The position numbers and the translations under genes were made by a program. Under the pieces are notes generated by a model. It saw nothing but the letters and a program-made list of their open reading frames with translations. It searched no databases and had not been told where the DNA came from. Positions 22,438 through 34,130 of a DNA stretch of 64,000 bases are shown piece by piece. Position 1 is the stretch's first letter. Each line of letters begins with the position of its first letter. The stretch spans positions 1 to 64,000 of the forward strand of contig JAKSXM010000278.1 of NCBI GenBank assembly GCA_022575985.1. Direction: 5' to 3'. Source of the stretch: Anagrus nilaparvatae. Taxonomy: Eukaryota; Arthropoda; Insecta; Hymenoptera; Mymaridae.

Positions 22438-25386
22438 TGTTCGGAGTCCTGCAAGGGAATATGAACAAAACCATTCTTGCTGACCTTTTGCTCGATCAGC
22501 TCGCAGGCGAGACAGACTCTAGCGTCGTCTTGCTATCCGAGCCGCTTCGCAATAGGAACCAGCAATTCTGGTTAACCGATGACACAGGCCGGTGCGCTAT
22601 ATGGCTACGAGGTCGTGCTCAGACGTCTATGTCACGACATGGAAAAGGCAATTGCCACGTCTGGGCAAAGTGCGGTGATACAACTTTCATTAGTTGTTAT
22701 TTGTCACCGAATGACACTATTGGGGTGTTCACCGGAAAGCTGGCCTCATTGGAGGAAACGATAAGGGAAGTCTCTGGCAATATCATATTTGCTGGGGACT
22801 TAAATGCCAGGGCCGTGGAATGGGGAATGCCAACCACGAACCGTAGGGGAACGTTGATCCTAGAGATGGCTGCTAGAACTGATCTGGTGGTCATGAACTC
22901 CGGGAACAATCCAACCTACGTAAGGCCATGCTTTGGCGAATCGATCCCTGATGTCACTTTTGCCTCGGCCGGGCTGGCAGGAAGAGTGGGTGGCTGGAGG
23001 GTGATGGATGGAGCCAATGGCAGCGATCATAATTACATCACCTTCAAAGTGCGTGATAGGGTTGCTAATCGGCCCCCATACAAAATGCGCCCACTAGGCT
23101 GGAATGTGTCAAAGATGGACGAGGACAGATTTGTGGATTATCTTCGCGAAGAGTTCTCGTCTATCCCAGCCTGGCACGGAGGACCGACCACCCCGCGAGA
23201 GGCAGAGACCCTTGTCAAGAGGGTAACTGCTCTTCTGAGGGGAGCCTGCGATGCCTCTATGCCGCGTAAACGGCCCTGGAAGGGTAAAAAAAGCGTGTAC
23301 TGGTGGAATGAAGAAATTGCGGAGCTAAGACGGGTCTGTCACGGCGCACGCAGAAGACGGCAAAGAGCGCATGGCCGCCCAGAGCTGGCTACGCGCTCTG
23401 AAGAGTACAAGGGAGCCAAGCATAGGCTGGCGAAAGCTATCCGCCTCAGCGAAGCGCGCTGTCTTCGGTCCCTAAGAGATGATGTCAACAGCGACCCGTG
23501 GGGCCTGGGATATAAGGTTGTCATGGGCAAACTTAAGTCCGGATGTGACAACACGATGGATGAAGCAACGACCAAAAGAATAGTGGATGCTCTCTTCCCG
23601 GATCATCCAAACCAACAACAGCCTGCTTTGGATGTCCCGAGGGAGGAAGTTCCGCTATTTATCGAGGCGGAGATGCTTCAGGCAATTAGGTCAATGATAA
23701 ATGGGAAAGCGCCAGGACCAGACGGAATACCCGCGGAAGCCCTTAAGGCGGCTGCAAAGGTAATCCCTGGTCTCCTGCTTTCCAAGGGACTGGAAAGCGG
23801 CCCGTCTGGCTCTGATAAGCAAGGGAAAGGGTGAACCAGGATCTCCATCATCTTACAGACCATTGTGTATGTTAAATACCATTGGCAAGGTGATGGAGAG
23901 CATGGTCAGATGAAGATTGCGGCAAGCAATTAGGGAAGCGGGTGACCTTAGCGACGACCAACACAGCTTTCGTGAGGGGCGTTCCACGATCGGTGCCATC
24001 GAGCAGGTTGTGAAGGTGGTTATGAGGGCCAGACAAGTGCGGCCGGATATTAAACCGGACGTCCTGCTTGTCACGTTGGATGTGAAAAACGCATTCAACT
24101 CGGCTAAGTGGGACGATATGTTGTACTCCCTCGAGCAGGTATTCAGAGTTCCGGATTATCTGAGTAATATACTCAGAGATTACCTCCGGGACCGATACCT
24201 GCGCTGGGACACGCTCGATGGCACAAGAGGTAAAGTATTAAGCGCAGGCATAGCGCAGGGTTTAGTTCTGGGTCCTGATCTGTGGAATGCTTTTTACGAC
24301 GGCTTGCTAAAGATTGAGCTCCCGGATGGATGCTCCATGATCGGATACGCGGATGACGTTGCTCTAACCATAACAGCTCGAGAGCCAGAGGACCAGCAGA
24401 ATACCTTGGATGAGGCCATGCGCCTTATCAATTGCTGGATGTCGGATCACGGACTAAGACTGGCAGTCCCAAAAACGGAGATTGTCCTTCTGACCCGGAG
24501 AAGGGTTGATACCATATTCGGCATCAGCTTTGATGACGGAGGTAATCCCCTTATGATCCAGACCAAACCATCGGTCAAATATTTAGGGGTCTTCTTGGAT
24601 AACAAGTTGACCTACAATAAACAATTCCAACAGGCCTGTGACAAGGCTGGCCGGGTGACAAAGTCCCTCTCGTGGCTAATGACGAACATCGGCGGTCCCA
24701 GATCTGAGAAGAGGAGGCTGTTGATGACGACAGTTAACTCCATCTTGCCCTACGGTGCAGAGGTGTGGGCGGACAATGTCCGCATAAAAAAGTACTGCAA
24801 GAAACTAAAGGCAGTACAGAGGCAGGGGGCACTTCGAATCGCTTGCTCGTACAAGACAGTATCAGAGCCAGCGATCCAGGTGGTGGCTCGGGTGATTCCC
24901 ATCGACCTGCTTGCCTTGGAAAGGCAGGCGATCTATAACCGTGGGGAAGAAGAGCGCGACGTAGCTTCCGTTCGCGCTCGCTCCCGCACAATGGAATGTT
25001 GGCAGTATAGGTGGAATGGTGACCCGAGGGGACGTTGGACGCACCGCCTTATCATCGATTTGGAAAGCTGGATGAACCGTGATCATGGAGAGGTAGACTT
25101 CTACCTCACACAGTTCCTAACTGGTCACGGTTATTTCCGCGATATGCTTTTCAAGTGGAGCAAGGTGACATCTCCGGAATGCTTGCATTGCCCGGGCAAG
25201 CTGGATACCGCAGAGCACACCTTCTTTTGGTGTCCTCATTTCGCTGAAGGGCGACCGCCCTTCGATGAATGGAGGCGGGAAGTAGTCGTCCCGGAAATGC
25301 TGCGCAGTGCCGCTAACTGGTACAGTGTGGCAGAGTACGTACGGGCGACACTGATTGGAAAAAAGGAGGAAGGTTTCCTCTCGTAG
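22437..25386 (+). pseudogene. LINE A1 ORF2 (endonuclease-RT), frameshifted
   Basis: AP endonuclease with QGNMN, LLSEP, GDLNARAVEWG and GSDHNYITF, then RT with APGPDGIP, LVTLDVKNAFNSAKW and YADD, ending in a Cys/His zinc motif (CLHCPG...AEHTFFWC). Relative to A2, about 40 bp are missing near 23780, which kills the frame at 23834; a TGA lies near 23909 and the rest is open from 23917. A2 has QGSVLGP where this copy has QGLVLGP. It would normally nick target DNA and reverse transcribe the LINE RNA; this copy cannot. Confidence 0.9.
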
Positions 25387-25668
25387 GAAAATCTCCTCCT
25401 TTATTGACAGGGTATGGCGAAGAAATGCCTGCATTGTTTCCGGACCGAAGTAATACCTAAACAGGGAGTCCCGGTCCGGATTCTATGATATTGTCATAAA
25501 TGCAGGAGGGTGGGGAGTTTAGTGGGTATTGTAATTCCTCAATTGTGTATATCTGGGCAACCCCAGATACAAATTTGAGGTTGAGTCCCACATAACCATA
25601 CAGTACGCGTGTATGGTATGCGTAAATGCATTCTCCTCGTCCTACAAAAAAGGCCCCTTCTTGAAGCT

Positions 25669-26850
25669 AAGAAGCTCTTGAAGACCAACGCTAGCAGGTC
25701 AATGGGTATCACCGAAGCAACAACCTGGATCGCCTCTAGAGATACCGTGTGGTATCCGCAGGCTATCCTCACTGCCGCTTGCCTCTGTACCGACGATATT
25801 TTATGTCTGTACTTGGCAGTTTCTGTGGTCTTCGCCCAGACTTCTGATCCGTAGAGCAGGACAGAGTTGACGACTGACATCAGGAGCCTTCGCTTCCCTG
25901 GTTTGGGTCCCCCAATGTTGGCCATGAGCCTTGACAGGGAAGATGCGGCCAACGCTGCCTTTTCACACGAACTCTGAAATTGCTCCCAGAAGGTCAGCTT
26001 GTTATCAAGCTGAACTCCCAGGTATTACACCGATGTTCTGGTTCGGATCGTGTGAGGGTTTCCGCCGTCGTCTATAATTATATCGAAGTCGGTGGGAACC
26101 CTTCGTCGAGTCAGCAGTACGATCTCCGTTTTTGGGATCGCAAGCTGGAGCCCGTGATCGCCCATCCAGAGGTTGATCCATCTCATGACTAGATTCAACC
26201 TCTCCTGGGTCACTTCCATGTCCCTGCTAGTTATGGTCAGGGCCACGTCGTCGGCGTACCCGATCAGGGAAACTCCTTCCGGGAGGTGGACGCGCAACAA
26301 GCCATAGTAAAAGGCATTCCACAGATCAGGTCCGAGAACCGAACCTTGCGCGATGCCTGCACTCAAAACCCTTTCACGCCTTCCGTCGAGCGTGTCGTAG
26401 AGCAGTCTCCGGTCCCGCAGGTAATCCTTTATTACGTTACCCAGATACCTGGGTTTCGGGAAATCGTACTCGAGGGACCGGATCATGTCATCCCACCTAG
26501 CCGAGTTGAAAGCGTTTTTGACGTCCAGCGTTACCAGAAGGACGTCCTTGCGAATTGCAGGCCGCTTTTCCCTCTCAGCCTCTACGGTATCCACGACACG
26601 CCGAATGGCGTCTATCGTTGAATGCCCTTCACGAAAACCTTGCTGCTCCTTAGAGAGACCACCGCCCTCCTCTATTGCCCTTCTGAGCCTTGCCCGGAGC
26701 AAGCTCTCCATCACCTTACCAATGGTATTTAACATACACAAAGGTCTGTAAGATGATGGAGAATCCGGGGCTCCCCCCTTGCCCTTGTTCAAGAGCACGA
26801 GACGTGCCACCTTCCACTGCTTTGGGAACACTCCAGCCACCAAACACGCA
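25669..26850 (-). pseudogene. LINE B2: RT fragment, inverted
   Basis: The minus strand encodes an R1-clade RT from NACLVAGVFPKQW through AIEEGGGLSKEQQGF, LLVTLDVKNAFNSARW, QGSVLGPDLWNAFYYG and YADDVAL to PIDLLAL, in two frames (26025-26858 and about 25669-25952). It is closer to LINE B1 than to A. It lacks endonuclease, ORF1, C-terminal zinc motif and 3' UTR; both ends are abrupt. Its 3' side meets LINE A1 head-on at 25668 and its 5' side meets the gag region. Confidence 0.85.
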
Positions 26851-26918
26851 TTGTGCATACATATTATTAAAGGTACTATTATTTCTTTCTCTAAAGTTAT
26901 TTTTAAATGGTTTTTATT

Positions 26919-28330
26919 TTAAAAACGATTATTAAGATCTAATTTGTTATTAAAATTATTATTATTTCTGTAATTTCTATTTCTTCTGTAATCATTTCTA
27001 TAATTATTGTTAAAATTGTTAGACCTTTTGAAATTTCTATTAAAATTATGCATTGAGTTATTGTAATAAGGATTTTGATTTTGTTGTACAATATCAGACA
27101 TTGAATTTATCATTGGATTTATATGGGAATTGGTCCAGAATGGAAAAGGAAAATATGGATTAAATTGATTAAATTTAAATTGTTCTTGAGGTGTATCCGT
27201 TTGCAATATATCACTTTCGATTGATACTTCCCCTGATTCTACTGCTATAAAAAATTTTGGACACGATTTTAATTCATGAGGGCATTTACAATAAGGACAC
27301 TCTGCTTTTACTGTACATGTAACATTTACTTTTGCCGCTAACGGGACCAATAATGCCCATAATTTGTTTAAATCTACCGATGAATCATTTGATGCGTCAG
27401 ATTCATGCTCTTCAAAATAATTTGAATCTCTTTGAGGTATTGAAGATTGTGTATTTGCATAATATATATTTGATTTTGTAGAGCAATTTTCATGTCTTTC
27501 CAAAACTTTAGACCTTCCCTCAAGGTTTACTGCTATATTTGCTGCTTCTCGTAAACTTCCTGGTTTTTTAGCTGATGCTCTGTACTCTGGAGGGGTTTTA
27601 AGGCCATATAAAAAACATTCTAATGACTCAAACTTTGTTCTTTTCTTTTGATACTCTCTTTCTTCTACAGTCATACTTACTGATGAATCATAAAGTGAGA
27701 GTAATCTTTGTACCAAATTTGGAACTCGTAATCGTAATACATAGTTGCATACTGGTTCATCAAAATCTTGTTCTACGCGACGCAATTCTAATCGAATTGT
27801 GTCTGCATTTTGTATTCTCCCAAAGGTTAATTTTAAGTCTTGCAGTAACTGTTCTACCGAATCATATGCTGGAGCAATACCCCCATATAGTTTTCCCCCA
27901 ATAGTATTCAAAATCCATTTCTCGCTTTGCTTTCCATACGTAGTTAATATATCCCTAATAACTTTTTCAAACGCTTTAAGTGTTTCAGGACGTCCATCAT
28001 AGCTAGGAATCGTAGTCAACGCCGCATTTAATGGAATATTACCTATACCTAATGTAGATTCTTCTAAATAATAAATAGACCTATCAATTAACGTTGATTT
28101 CTGTTGATCATTATCCATTTGTAATAAGTAATTTGGATTCGGATTTTTAAATTTAACTTTATTTTTTCCCTTAACTGTGTTTAATATAGGACTTCTAATA
28201 AATCCTCTACCTCGACCTATTGTATTATTTTCTACTGATTTTGAAACACTTGGACCTGTACTAAAATTATCTGCTTTATCAACTTCTAATGTAACTGATT
28301 CTTTATTTTGTTTATTTTCTGTTGCAGTGA
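26919..28330 (-). CDS. LTR-retrotransposon-type gag protein
   Basis: An ORF of 399 codons from the Met at 28118. Open frame extends upstream to about 28330 without a Met, with GRGRGFI near 28210. The capsid-like part starts IPSYDGRPETLKAFEKVI, typical of Ty3/gypsy-type gag, followed by a zinc-knuckle-like CPYCKCPHELKSC and a very Asn/Arg-rich tail (NNNYRNDYRRNRNY). Further upstream, a separate frame from about 28418 reads MYEYRDPDFSDAEDK and may be the true N-terminus before a frameshift. No protease, RT or LTR follows: the gene ends at 26919 and LINE B2 begins about 70 bp on. It is either an orphan gag remnant or, less likely, a co-opted gag. Confidence 0.7.
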
Positions 28331-28449
28331 TATATTTGTTCTATAAATTTTACCGAATTTTGAAGATAAACTTTTATCTTCAGCGTCTGAAAAATCGGGA
28401 TCCCGATACTCATACATCTTATAAATTTATTTATGAATGTATTTAATTT

Positions 28450-29874
28450 CTTTTTTAAAAATTATTTCATAATATACTACATATTTGTACAATAACCTGT
28501 CTATTTTCTTGATAATAATTGCTACTTATTTATACATTTAAAAAAAAATTTTTAATGTTTTTAATAACTCTTTTCATTAATACTTCAATAATATTTCTTA
28601 GCATATAACAATTATTTTTATTTTATCTTACTAAATAAATTTAAAAAAAAAAAAAAAATCATTTCTAAAAACTAATTTCAAATATTTTTAAGTTTAAGAA
28701 CTTCATCACTAATTTCAAATCCTTATTTAAAAAAAATTTAATTCAACGCCGAAATCGAGTATTGTCTTAAATGTCATGCGAAAAAAAATATAATATGTAA
28801 AATATACTTAGCTTACTTCTATTATTGATCTCTTTTACTAAGCATCTTCCACGAAATCAAACATATTAAATATAATATTACAAAAACATATTAACATTCT
28901 TCCCATACTACGCCTACGCAACACCAATACCATAGCCCAGATTTTTATAAAAATTTTATTTTTAAATAATAACCGAGTTATTATTTAAAGTTAGAATACC
29001 CTAAAACTGGAATTTTTGGAAAATTTTTTAAAAAATCTTAAAATGATGATTATTTGCTTTTTTGTCGGTCAAAAATAAAAATTTTTTTTTTTAAATCAGC
29101 TCATTTTTCCCTGGCTATTCGAATATTGAAGAAGAAAAATTTTTTGGTTGACCCCTTAACCACTTATTAGTCAAAATTGGTCCAATTATTACACATTTTC
29201 AGAGTCTTATGTTTACAAACAGAAGCCAATACCATCGCCCAAATTTTTAGAGATTTTTTTTAAATATTAAAAGAAGCTTCCATGAAATTTTCAGCCCTTA
29301 AAGTGCTCAGAGAAAAATTTTGCAGACGATTAAAGCTGTTATAAAATCGATATTTTCGGAAACAGCAAAGATTCAATTGCTTATATCTCCGGTCCCTGAA
29401 GAGTTTTAACGTTTAAGGTCTCATTTGAAAGGTCTTTGCTAGACGCTTATAACGAAACCAACCGGAAGTCTTAAGCTAATGATGCTGAGTAACAATATAA
29501 GTTCAAAAATCAGCATTTTTCGATAAAATGAATCTTACGTTAATGCCAGTAAAAATCAACTCCTTGAAAATTTTGAAAATTTTTTTGGTAAAAGTTAAAA
29601 GTTCAAGGAAAAAAATGAGACCAGCCGGATGTTTTTTGGACTAATCCTTGAAGCCCAGTAAATTTTTGAAAATTGGCTAAAAACAGCTATTTTTGGACCT
29701 TTTAGAGCTTGTAACCCGTCCTGCAAAATGGATGAAATTTTTGGCTGGCTTAGTTTTTTATTACCTCAAACTACCCCTGAAATTTGAGCCCGATCGGAGT
29801 CATGAGTGCGCACACTTTTGTATGGAAAGTAATAAATATGCCCATATATATATTTTGTAGTTCTTTCAATAAAA
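28450..29874. other. AT-rich non-coding DNA with a direct repeat
   Basis: No gene. A diverged direct repeat with core CCAATACCATMGCCCARATTT occurs at about 28929 and 29230, each followed by T-rich sequence, suggesting an old repeat. 29330-29820 has mixed composition (CTTATATCTCCGGTCCCTGA) like a decayed transposon, unidentified. Confidence 0.4.
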
Positions 29875-30224
29875 ATAAATGTAACCTGATTTTTTTTTGC
29901 ACACTGGCAGAGAGGTGAGAATGCGTTACGCACCAACAGAACCCAGTGTTCTGAACAGTGTCGGACTTTATGATGGCAAGGCATTCTGCAAATTATGCAT
30001 TGCCCCATGTTTACCGAATAAACTCACTCCTCATCATACCTTATACAAGTCAGCCCGGAACCGTTTATCACATTACATCGGTTTGACTTAAGTTCATATA
30101 TCTTCTTTGATTGAAGATCCTTCCATCTATTTATCCTTTCATCCTGGAGATCCTTTCTTTCTCCTTGTTATTTCACCGTGTCGTCAACTAGATAAATTCG
30201 TAAATTTATAAATAAATAAATATA

Positions 30225-30255
<31 letters not shown>

Positions 30256-30365
30256 GTATATAAATAAATAAATAAATAGATATCCTTGTACGTCCAACAT
30301 CATCCCCTCTTTGGTGCCGCGTGCAAGACCCGTCCATCTCGGTCGCTCCTACCCACGGCTCGTAG

Positions 30366-31166
30366 TTAGGGTGTCGTCAATAGCTTTTTCGTTCGCAGAA
30401 TAACCTCTACGAACCTTGCGACAGCACTCCATCCTTCTTCATTTTGAAGCATTCTTTCAACGACATTGTCAGGCGCAATGTCGCCTATTTCCGCCTCCAA
30501 TTCCCTCCATTTGATCACCCACCGATCGCAACGAAAGAACGTGTGATACGCATCATCGCGTTCGCCGGGACAGAACACACATTCGGAGCTTCCAATTTTG
30601 CCCATCCTGAAGAGATAGGACTAAAAAGCCCGTGTCCACTGAGAAACTGGATCAAGAAGTAATTCACTTCCCCATGTCCTCTCTGGTTCCATGGAGCGAC
30701 ATCTTTTATGAGACGCCTAGTCCATGCGCTGTCTGTGCGATCCTTCCAGAGCGTCTGCTACTCCAGCATCAGATCCCTCCTAACTTCAGCTTTGATACGG
30801 TCGACGTCACCTTCATTTTTTCTATCGTAAATAAGTTTACACTCTTTGGCGAGGAGACTAATTGGGATGATGCCTGCGACCACAAGGACTGCCGCTTCCG
30901 AGGCAGTCCTGTACGCGCAAGAAACCCTAATAGCACCTTGCCTCTGAACTCTTGTGATACCTTTCGCATTCATATCCTTGTCTGACACCTTCCCCCAAAT
31001 TTCTGCTCCATACAATTGGATGGAGTGAGTTACAGACATTAGTAGCTTGATTATCAGCCTGCTCAGGGCTTGCGTCGTGGTACCAGCCTTCTTGATCCTT
31101 TGAGAGATGTGCTCCCAATAAGTCAGCTTCGTGTCCAGAGTTATCCCTAGATATTTAATGAACCTT
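30366..31166 (-). pseudogene. LINE C ORF2, C-terminal part
   Basis: Begins after the inserted repeat with RFIKYLGITLDTKLTYW, then VQRQGAIRVSCAYRTASEAA and the C-terminal zinc motif CVFCPGERDDAYHTFFRC at about 30520-30590. Homologous to A2 ORF2 from KYLGVFLDKKLTY onward. At least one frame change lies between 30606 and 30757. Confidence 0.82.
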
Positions 31167-31217
31167 TTAACATGGAACATGTTCATTGGATGGGGTATTT
31201 GAAAAAGTCCGGCTCGG

Positions 31218-31410
31218 CAGGGGGGGGGGGTGAAAAAGTGACGCTTTTAGGGGGGGGGGGTCAAAAATTGACGTTTTTAGGGGGGGGGTCAAAAATTGAC
31301 GCTTTTAGGGGGGGGGTCAAAAATTGACGTTTTTAGGGGGGGGGGTCAAAAATTGACGCTTTTAGGGGGGGGGGTCAAAAATTGACGTTTTTAGGGAGGG
31401 GGGGTCAAAT
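31218..31410 (+). repeat. G-tract minisatellite, about 28-bp unit
   Basis: About seven units of a G7-10 run followed by the small palindrome GTCAAAAATTGAC and GYTTTTA. The Y alternates C/T from unit to unit, giving a dimeric higher-order period. The G-runs could form G-quadruplexes. Confidence 0.9.
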
Positions 31411-31439
31411 GGACTTAGAATATTTTCGATTCAGGGACT

Positions 31440-31905
31440 TTTGGTGCAGAAGTACCTAGGGACCTATGGTGCAGAAGTACCTAGGCACCTTTGGTGCAGA
31501 AGTACCTAGGGACTATTGGTGCAGTAGTCCCTAAAGACCTTTGGTGCGGAATTACCTAGGAACCTTTGGTGCAGAAGTACCTAGGGAGCATTGGTGCAGA
31601 AGTACCTAGGGACTACTGGTGCAGAAGTCCCTAAAGACCTTTGGTGCAGAAGTACCTAGGAACCTTTGGTGCAGAAGTCCCTAAAGACCTTTGGTGCAGA
31701 AATACCTAGGGAGCATTGGTGCAGAAGTACCTAGGGACCTATGGTGCAGAAGTCGCTAAAGACCTTTGGTGCAGAAGTACCTAGGAAGTTTTGGTGCAAA
31801 AGTACCTAGGGAGCATTGGTGCAGAAGTCCCTAAAGACCTTTGGTGCAGAAGTACCTATCGAGTATTGGTGCAGAAGTACCTAGGGACCATTGGTGCAGA
31901 ATTTT
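31440..31905 (+). repeat. 25-bp minisatellite
   Basis: About 19 units of GGTGCAGAAG + TACCTAGGGAC/TCCCTAAAGAC + CTTT variants. Two unit types (with the CCTAGG palindrome, or with CCCTAAAG) are interspersed. No unique spacers, so this is not a CRISPR array. Confidence 0.92.
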
Positions 31906-32069
31906 TAAGAATTCATTATAAAAATTAATAAAAAATAAATTCATATTCATATTATTTAAAAAACTATAATAATTTGAAAATTTAATTAATTTAGTTCATT
32001 TTGATGTCTAAGCAGCATGATTTCTATAATAAAAATCTAAATATAAATATTTGCATATAAATATTTATA

Positions 32070-33314
32070 TTATGAACACAATAAATACTTTATTATCAAT
32101 GTTATAAATGAACATGTTCCATGCTCGTTGGTTGTGTAGTTACACAAACCGGTTATAAATTTTTTCGACTCTATGACAGTATCCTCTTTGATTCTTATCG
32201 AAATGACAGTTTGAATTTGCTTCCCCGTAAACATTATGATCTCTGTCTTAGCAGCTGCAAGACTTAATCCATGCTCTTCCACCCATATGTTTTTATTTAC
32301 CATGCAAACGCTCAAGCTGTTCTGAGCCTGTTGTACGTTACTTGCTACGATTACGAAAGCAATATCATCCGCATATCCTATCATAAAGCAGCCATCTGCT
32401 AGTTCCAGCCTCAGGATACCATCATAAGAAATCTTCCATAAGTCAGGTCCCAGTACCGAACCCTGAGCCGCGCCAGCTGTCACTTTTCTACTCCTCTAGT
32501 CGGTCACTTAGGTTGCTCTTCATTACCCGCATCAAATATTTGGGTACTGCGAAGTCACTCAGTCTTTGCAAGAAGTCTGTCCATTTTGCCGAGTTAAATG
32601 CATTCTTGACAACAAGGGTGACAAAAAGAGTAATTTTACGATAGTAATGATTATCCGTTTGGGCCCTCGCTATCACGACGATGGCCTCCTTCACTGCCCC
32701 AATGGTGGACCGCCCCCGTCTAAAGCCATACTGTCGAGGAGATAAGTCTTCTGCTGCTTCTACAGCGTTTAAGATACTTTTCGAAACTTTTTCCCGCTGT
32801 ATCCAAAAGTCCCAGTGGTCACCAGTAGGATGGGAGTGTAGCATCCCCCTTTCCTTTGCTGATAAGTACCAGTATTGCCTTTTTCCATCGCCTGCTAAAG
32901 ACTCCTGTTCGGATGCATGTGTTGTACATATTTAGCATCAATGATGGACACTCGTGTGCAGCTAATCTTATAATCTCGGCTGGTATACCGTCTGGGCCCT
33001 TTCTTATTTCTAAGGGAGTCCACGGCAGTGAACAGCTCTTCTTACGTAAAATCTGGGATATCCTCCACATTGGTGTTATCCTCTTGGTCCACTCTTGTCA
33101 GGTGCGTCGGAAATAGGGCATCAACGACTGTTTTTGCCTCCTCTTCGTCCATTAGCGAGCTGGCCGCGAAGCCCCTCAGCTTCTTCGTAACTATCTTGAA
33201 GCCAAGTCCCCAGGGGTCGTTGTCAACTTCAATACATAGCGTCCTTTCACAGCGAATTTTGCTGTCGTTGATCATCTGCTTTAGGGATCGCTTTACTTCT
33301 TTGTGAACGTTCAT
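32070..33314 (-). pseudogene. LINE C ORF2, RT core
   Basis: Reading right to left: a post-endonuclease linker (WGLGFKIVTKKL), KGPDGIPAEII (33000 region), STIGAVKEAIVVIARA, VKNAFNSAKW, AAQGSVLGPDLW and GYADDIAFVI, ending ESKKFI at the inserted repeat (LINE text stops at 32159). At least three frame changes split it (breaks near 32485, 32830 and 33045). Confidence 0.82.
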
Positions 33315-34104
33315 CAGTTCCCTGCTTCTCCGCAGGACTTTTCTCTAGTCGCTTCTCTTCGCGTCTTGTGGCTTTGTCTGCGGAGCTCCGCAATTTCTGG
33401 GTTCCACCAGTACATAGGTGGGTTCTTTCCATTGATCTTTTTCGAGGCATGGCAGCATTACAGGCTTTCTTAAACAGCGTCATTACTTCGGATGCTAGTT
33501 TCTCCGCGTCTTCCTTACTTCCTACTCTGCGGGATTCGCTAGAATTGCCCCTTGTCCCATCGATAAAACTTGTATAAATCTTTCTTTATTCAGCTTATTG
33601 AGGTTCCAACCTCTTGGTTTCGGCCTATATGCCTCACCAGGGGGCTGTCACTCGTGCTGGATTTCAAACGAAATATACTGGTGGTCGCTTGCTGTAAAAT
33701 CTTCCATGACGTGCCAGTTATTCACTCTTGTGCTCAGGCCTTCAGATGCGAAAGACACGTCAATTATCGTCTCGTTATAGCCGGCCCTTCTGAAGGTAGT
33801 GGTGTTTCGTATAATACTCCTGTCTAGGTCCGGTTAGCGTATGGTAGCAGCTCATGTAAATTATAGTTTTACTTCTAACCCACACAAAGCCCCCACCTCT
33901 TCCTGATGCTTCTACGGTTACTTTTTCTTGATTAGCGATCCAAATAGCTGCTGTTCCGAGTTCATCGCCGAACCAGGTAGCTGGATTTGGGTTAGCCCCT
34001 GGGTACTGCTCGCTGATGATCCAAAGGTCTTGATCTCCCTCTGAATTTGATACATAAGCTGGTTTGCTGTCCAGCTTCTGTGCATATTTTCTTGGGCATT
34101 TCAT
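33247..34104 (-). pseudogene. LINE C ORF2, endonuclease domain
   Basis: Fragments of an AP endonuclease: DLWIISEQYPG, then WFGDELGTAAIWI and IYMSCYHTLTG, and after a gap FASEGLSTRVNNW and SDHQYISFEI. The block equivalent to GDLNARAVEWG in LINE A is missing between about 33780 and 33830, so an internal deletion removed catalytic residues. A following segment (33247-33483) carries the KACNAAMPRKR linker. Confidence 0.75.
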
Positions 34105-34130
34105 TTGTTGATCATTTTCTGATCGCCTTT

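Larger units (their letters stand above)
21513..25668 (+). mobile_element. LINE A1: R1-clade non-LTR retrotransposon, truncated at both ends
   Basis: About 4.2 kb, matching LINE A2 from its position ~55780 to its 3' UTR. It has the ORF1 C-terminal half, then ORF2 with AP endonuclease, RT and a C-terminal zinc motif, then a 3' UTR. It is 5'-truncated where it enters the hAT-like element. The 3' end stops inside the terminal hairpin (CCCCTTCTTGAA at 25668), with no poly-A, and abuts the inverted fragment B2. GC content is clearly above its surroundings. Confidence 0.9.
31167..32158 (+). repeat. Unfamiliar minisatellite-bearing repeat element, copy 1
   Basis: Inserted in LINE C ORF2 between codons for KKFI and RFIKYL. 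Ends: TTAACATGGAACATGTTCAT at 31167 and AACATGTTCCATG near 32111, followed by a subterminal block ending ACACAAACYGGTTATAA at 32158. Inside, 31218-31410 is a G-tract minisatellite (see below), 31440-31905 is a 25-bp minisatellite, then AT-rich sequence. The same end blocks and both kinds of minisatellite occur in reverse orientation at 47178-47624. No ORF. Not a class I recognise. Confidence 0.7.

Noticed and set aside
31171..31186. GAACATGTTC as a p53- or steroid-receptor-type binding site
   Set aside because: The word fits such consensus palindromes, but it is a 10-bp match at transposon-like ends with no other support; an end-recognition palindrome is more likely.
31440..31905. 25-bp repeat array as a CRISPR
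   Set aside because: Units are head-to-tail without unique spacers, in a eukaryotic context; it is a minisatellite.
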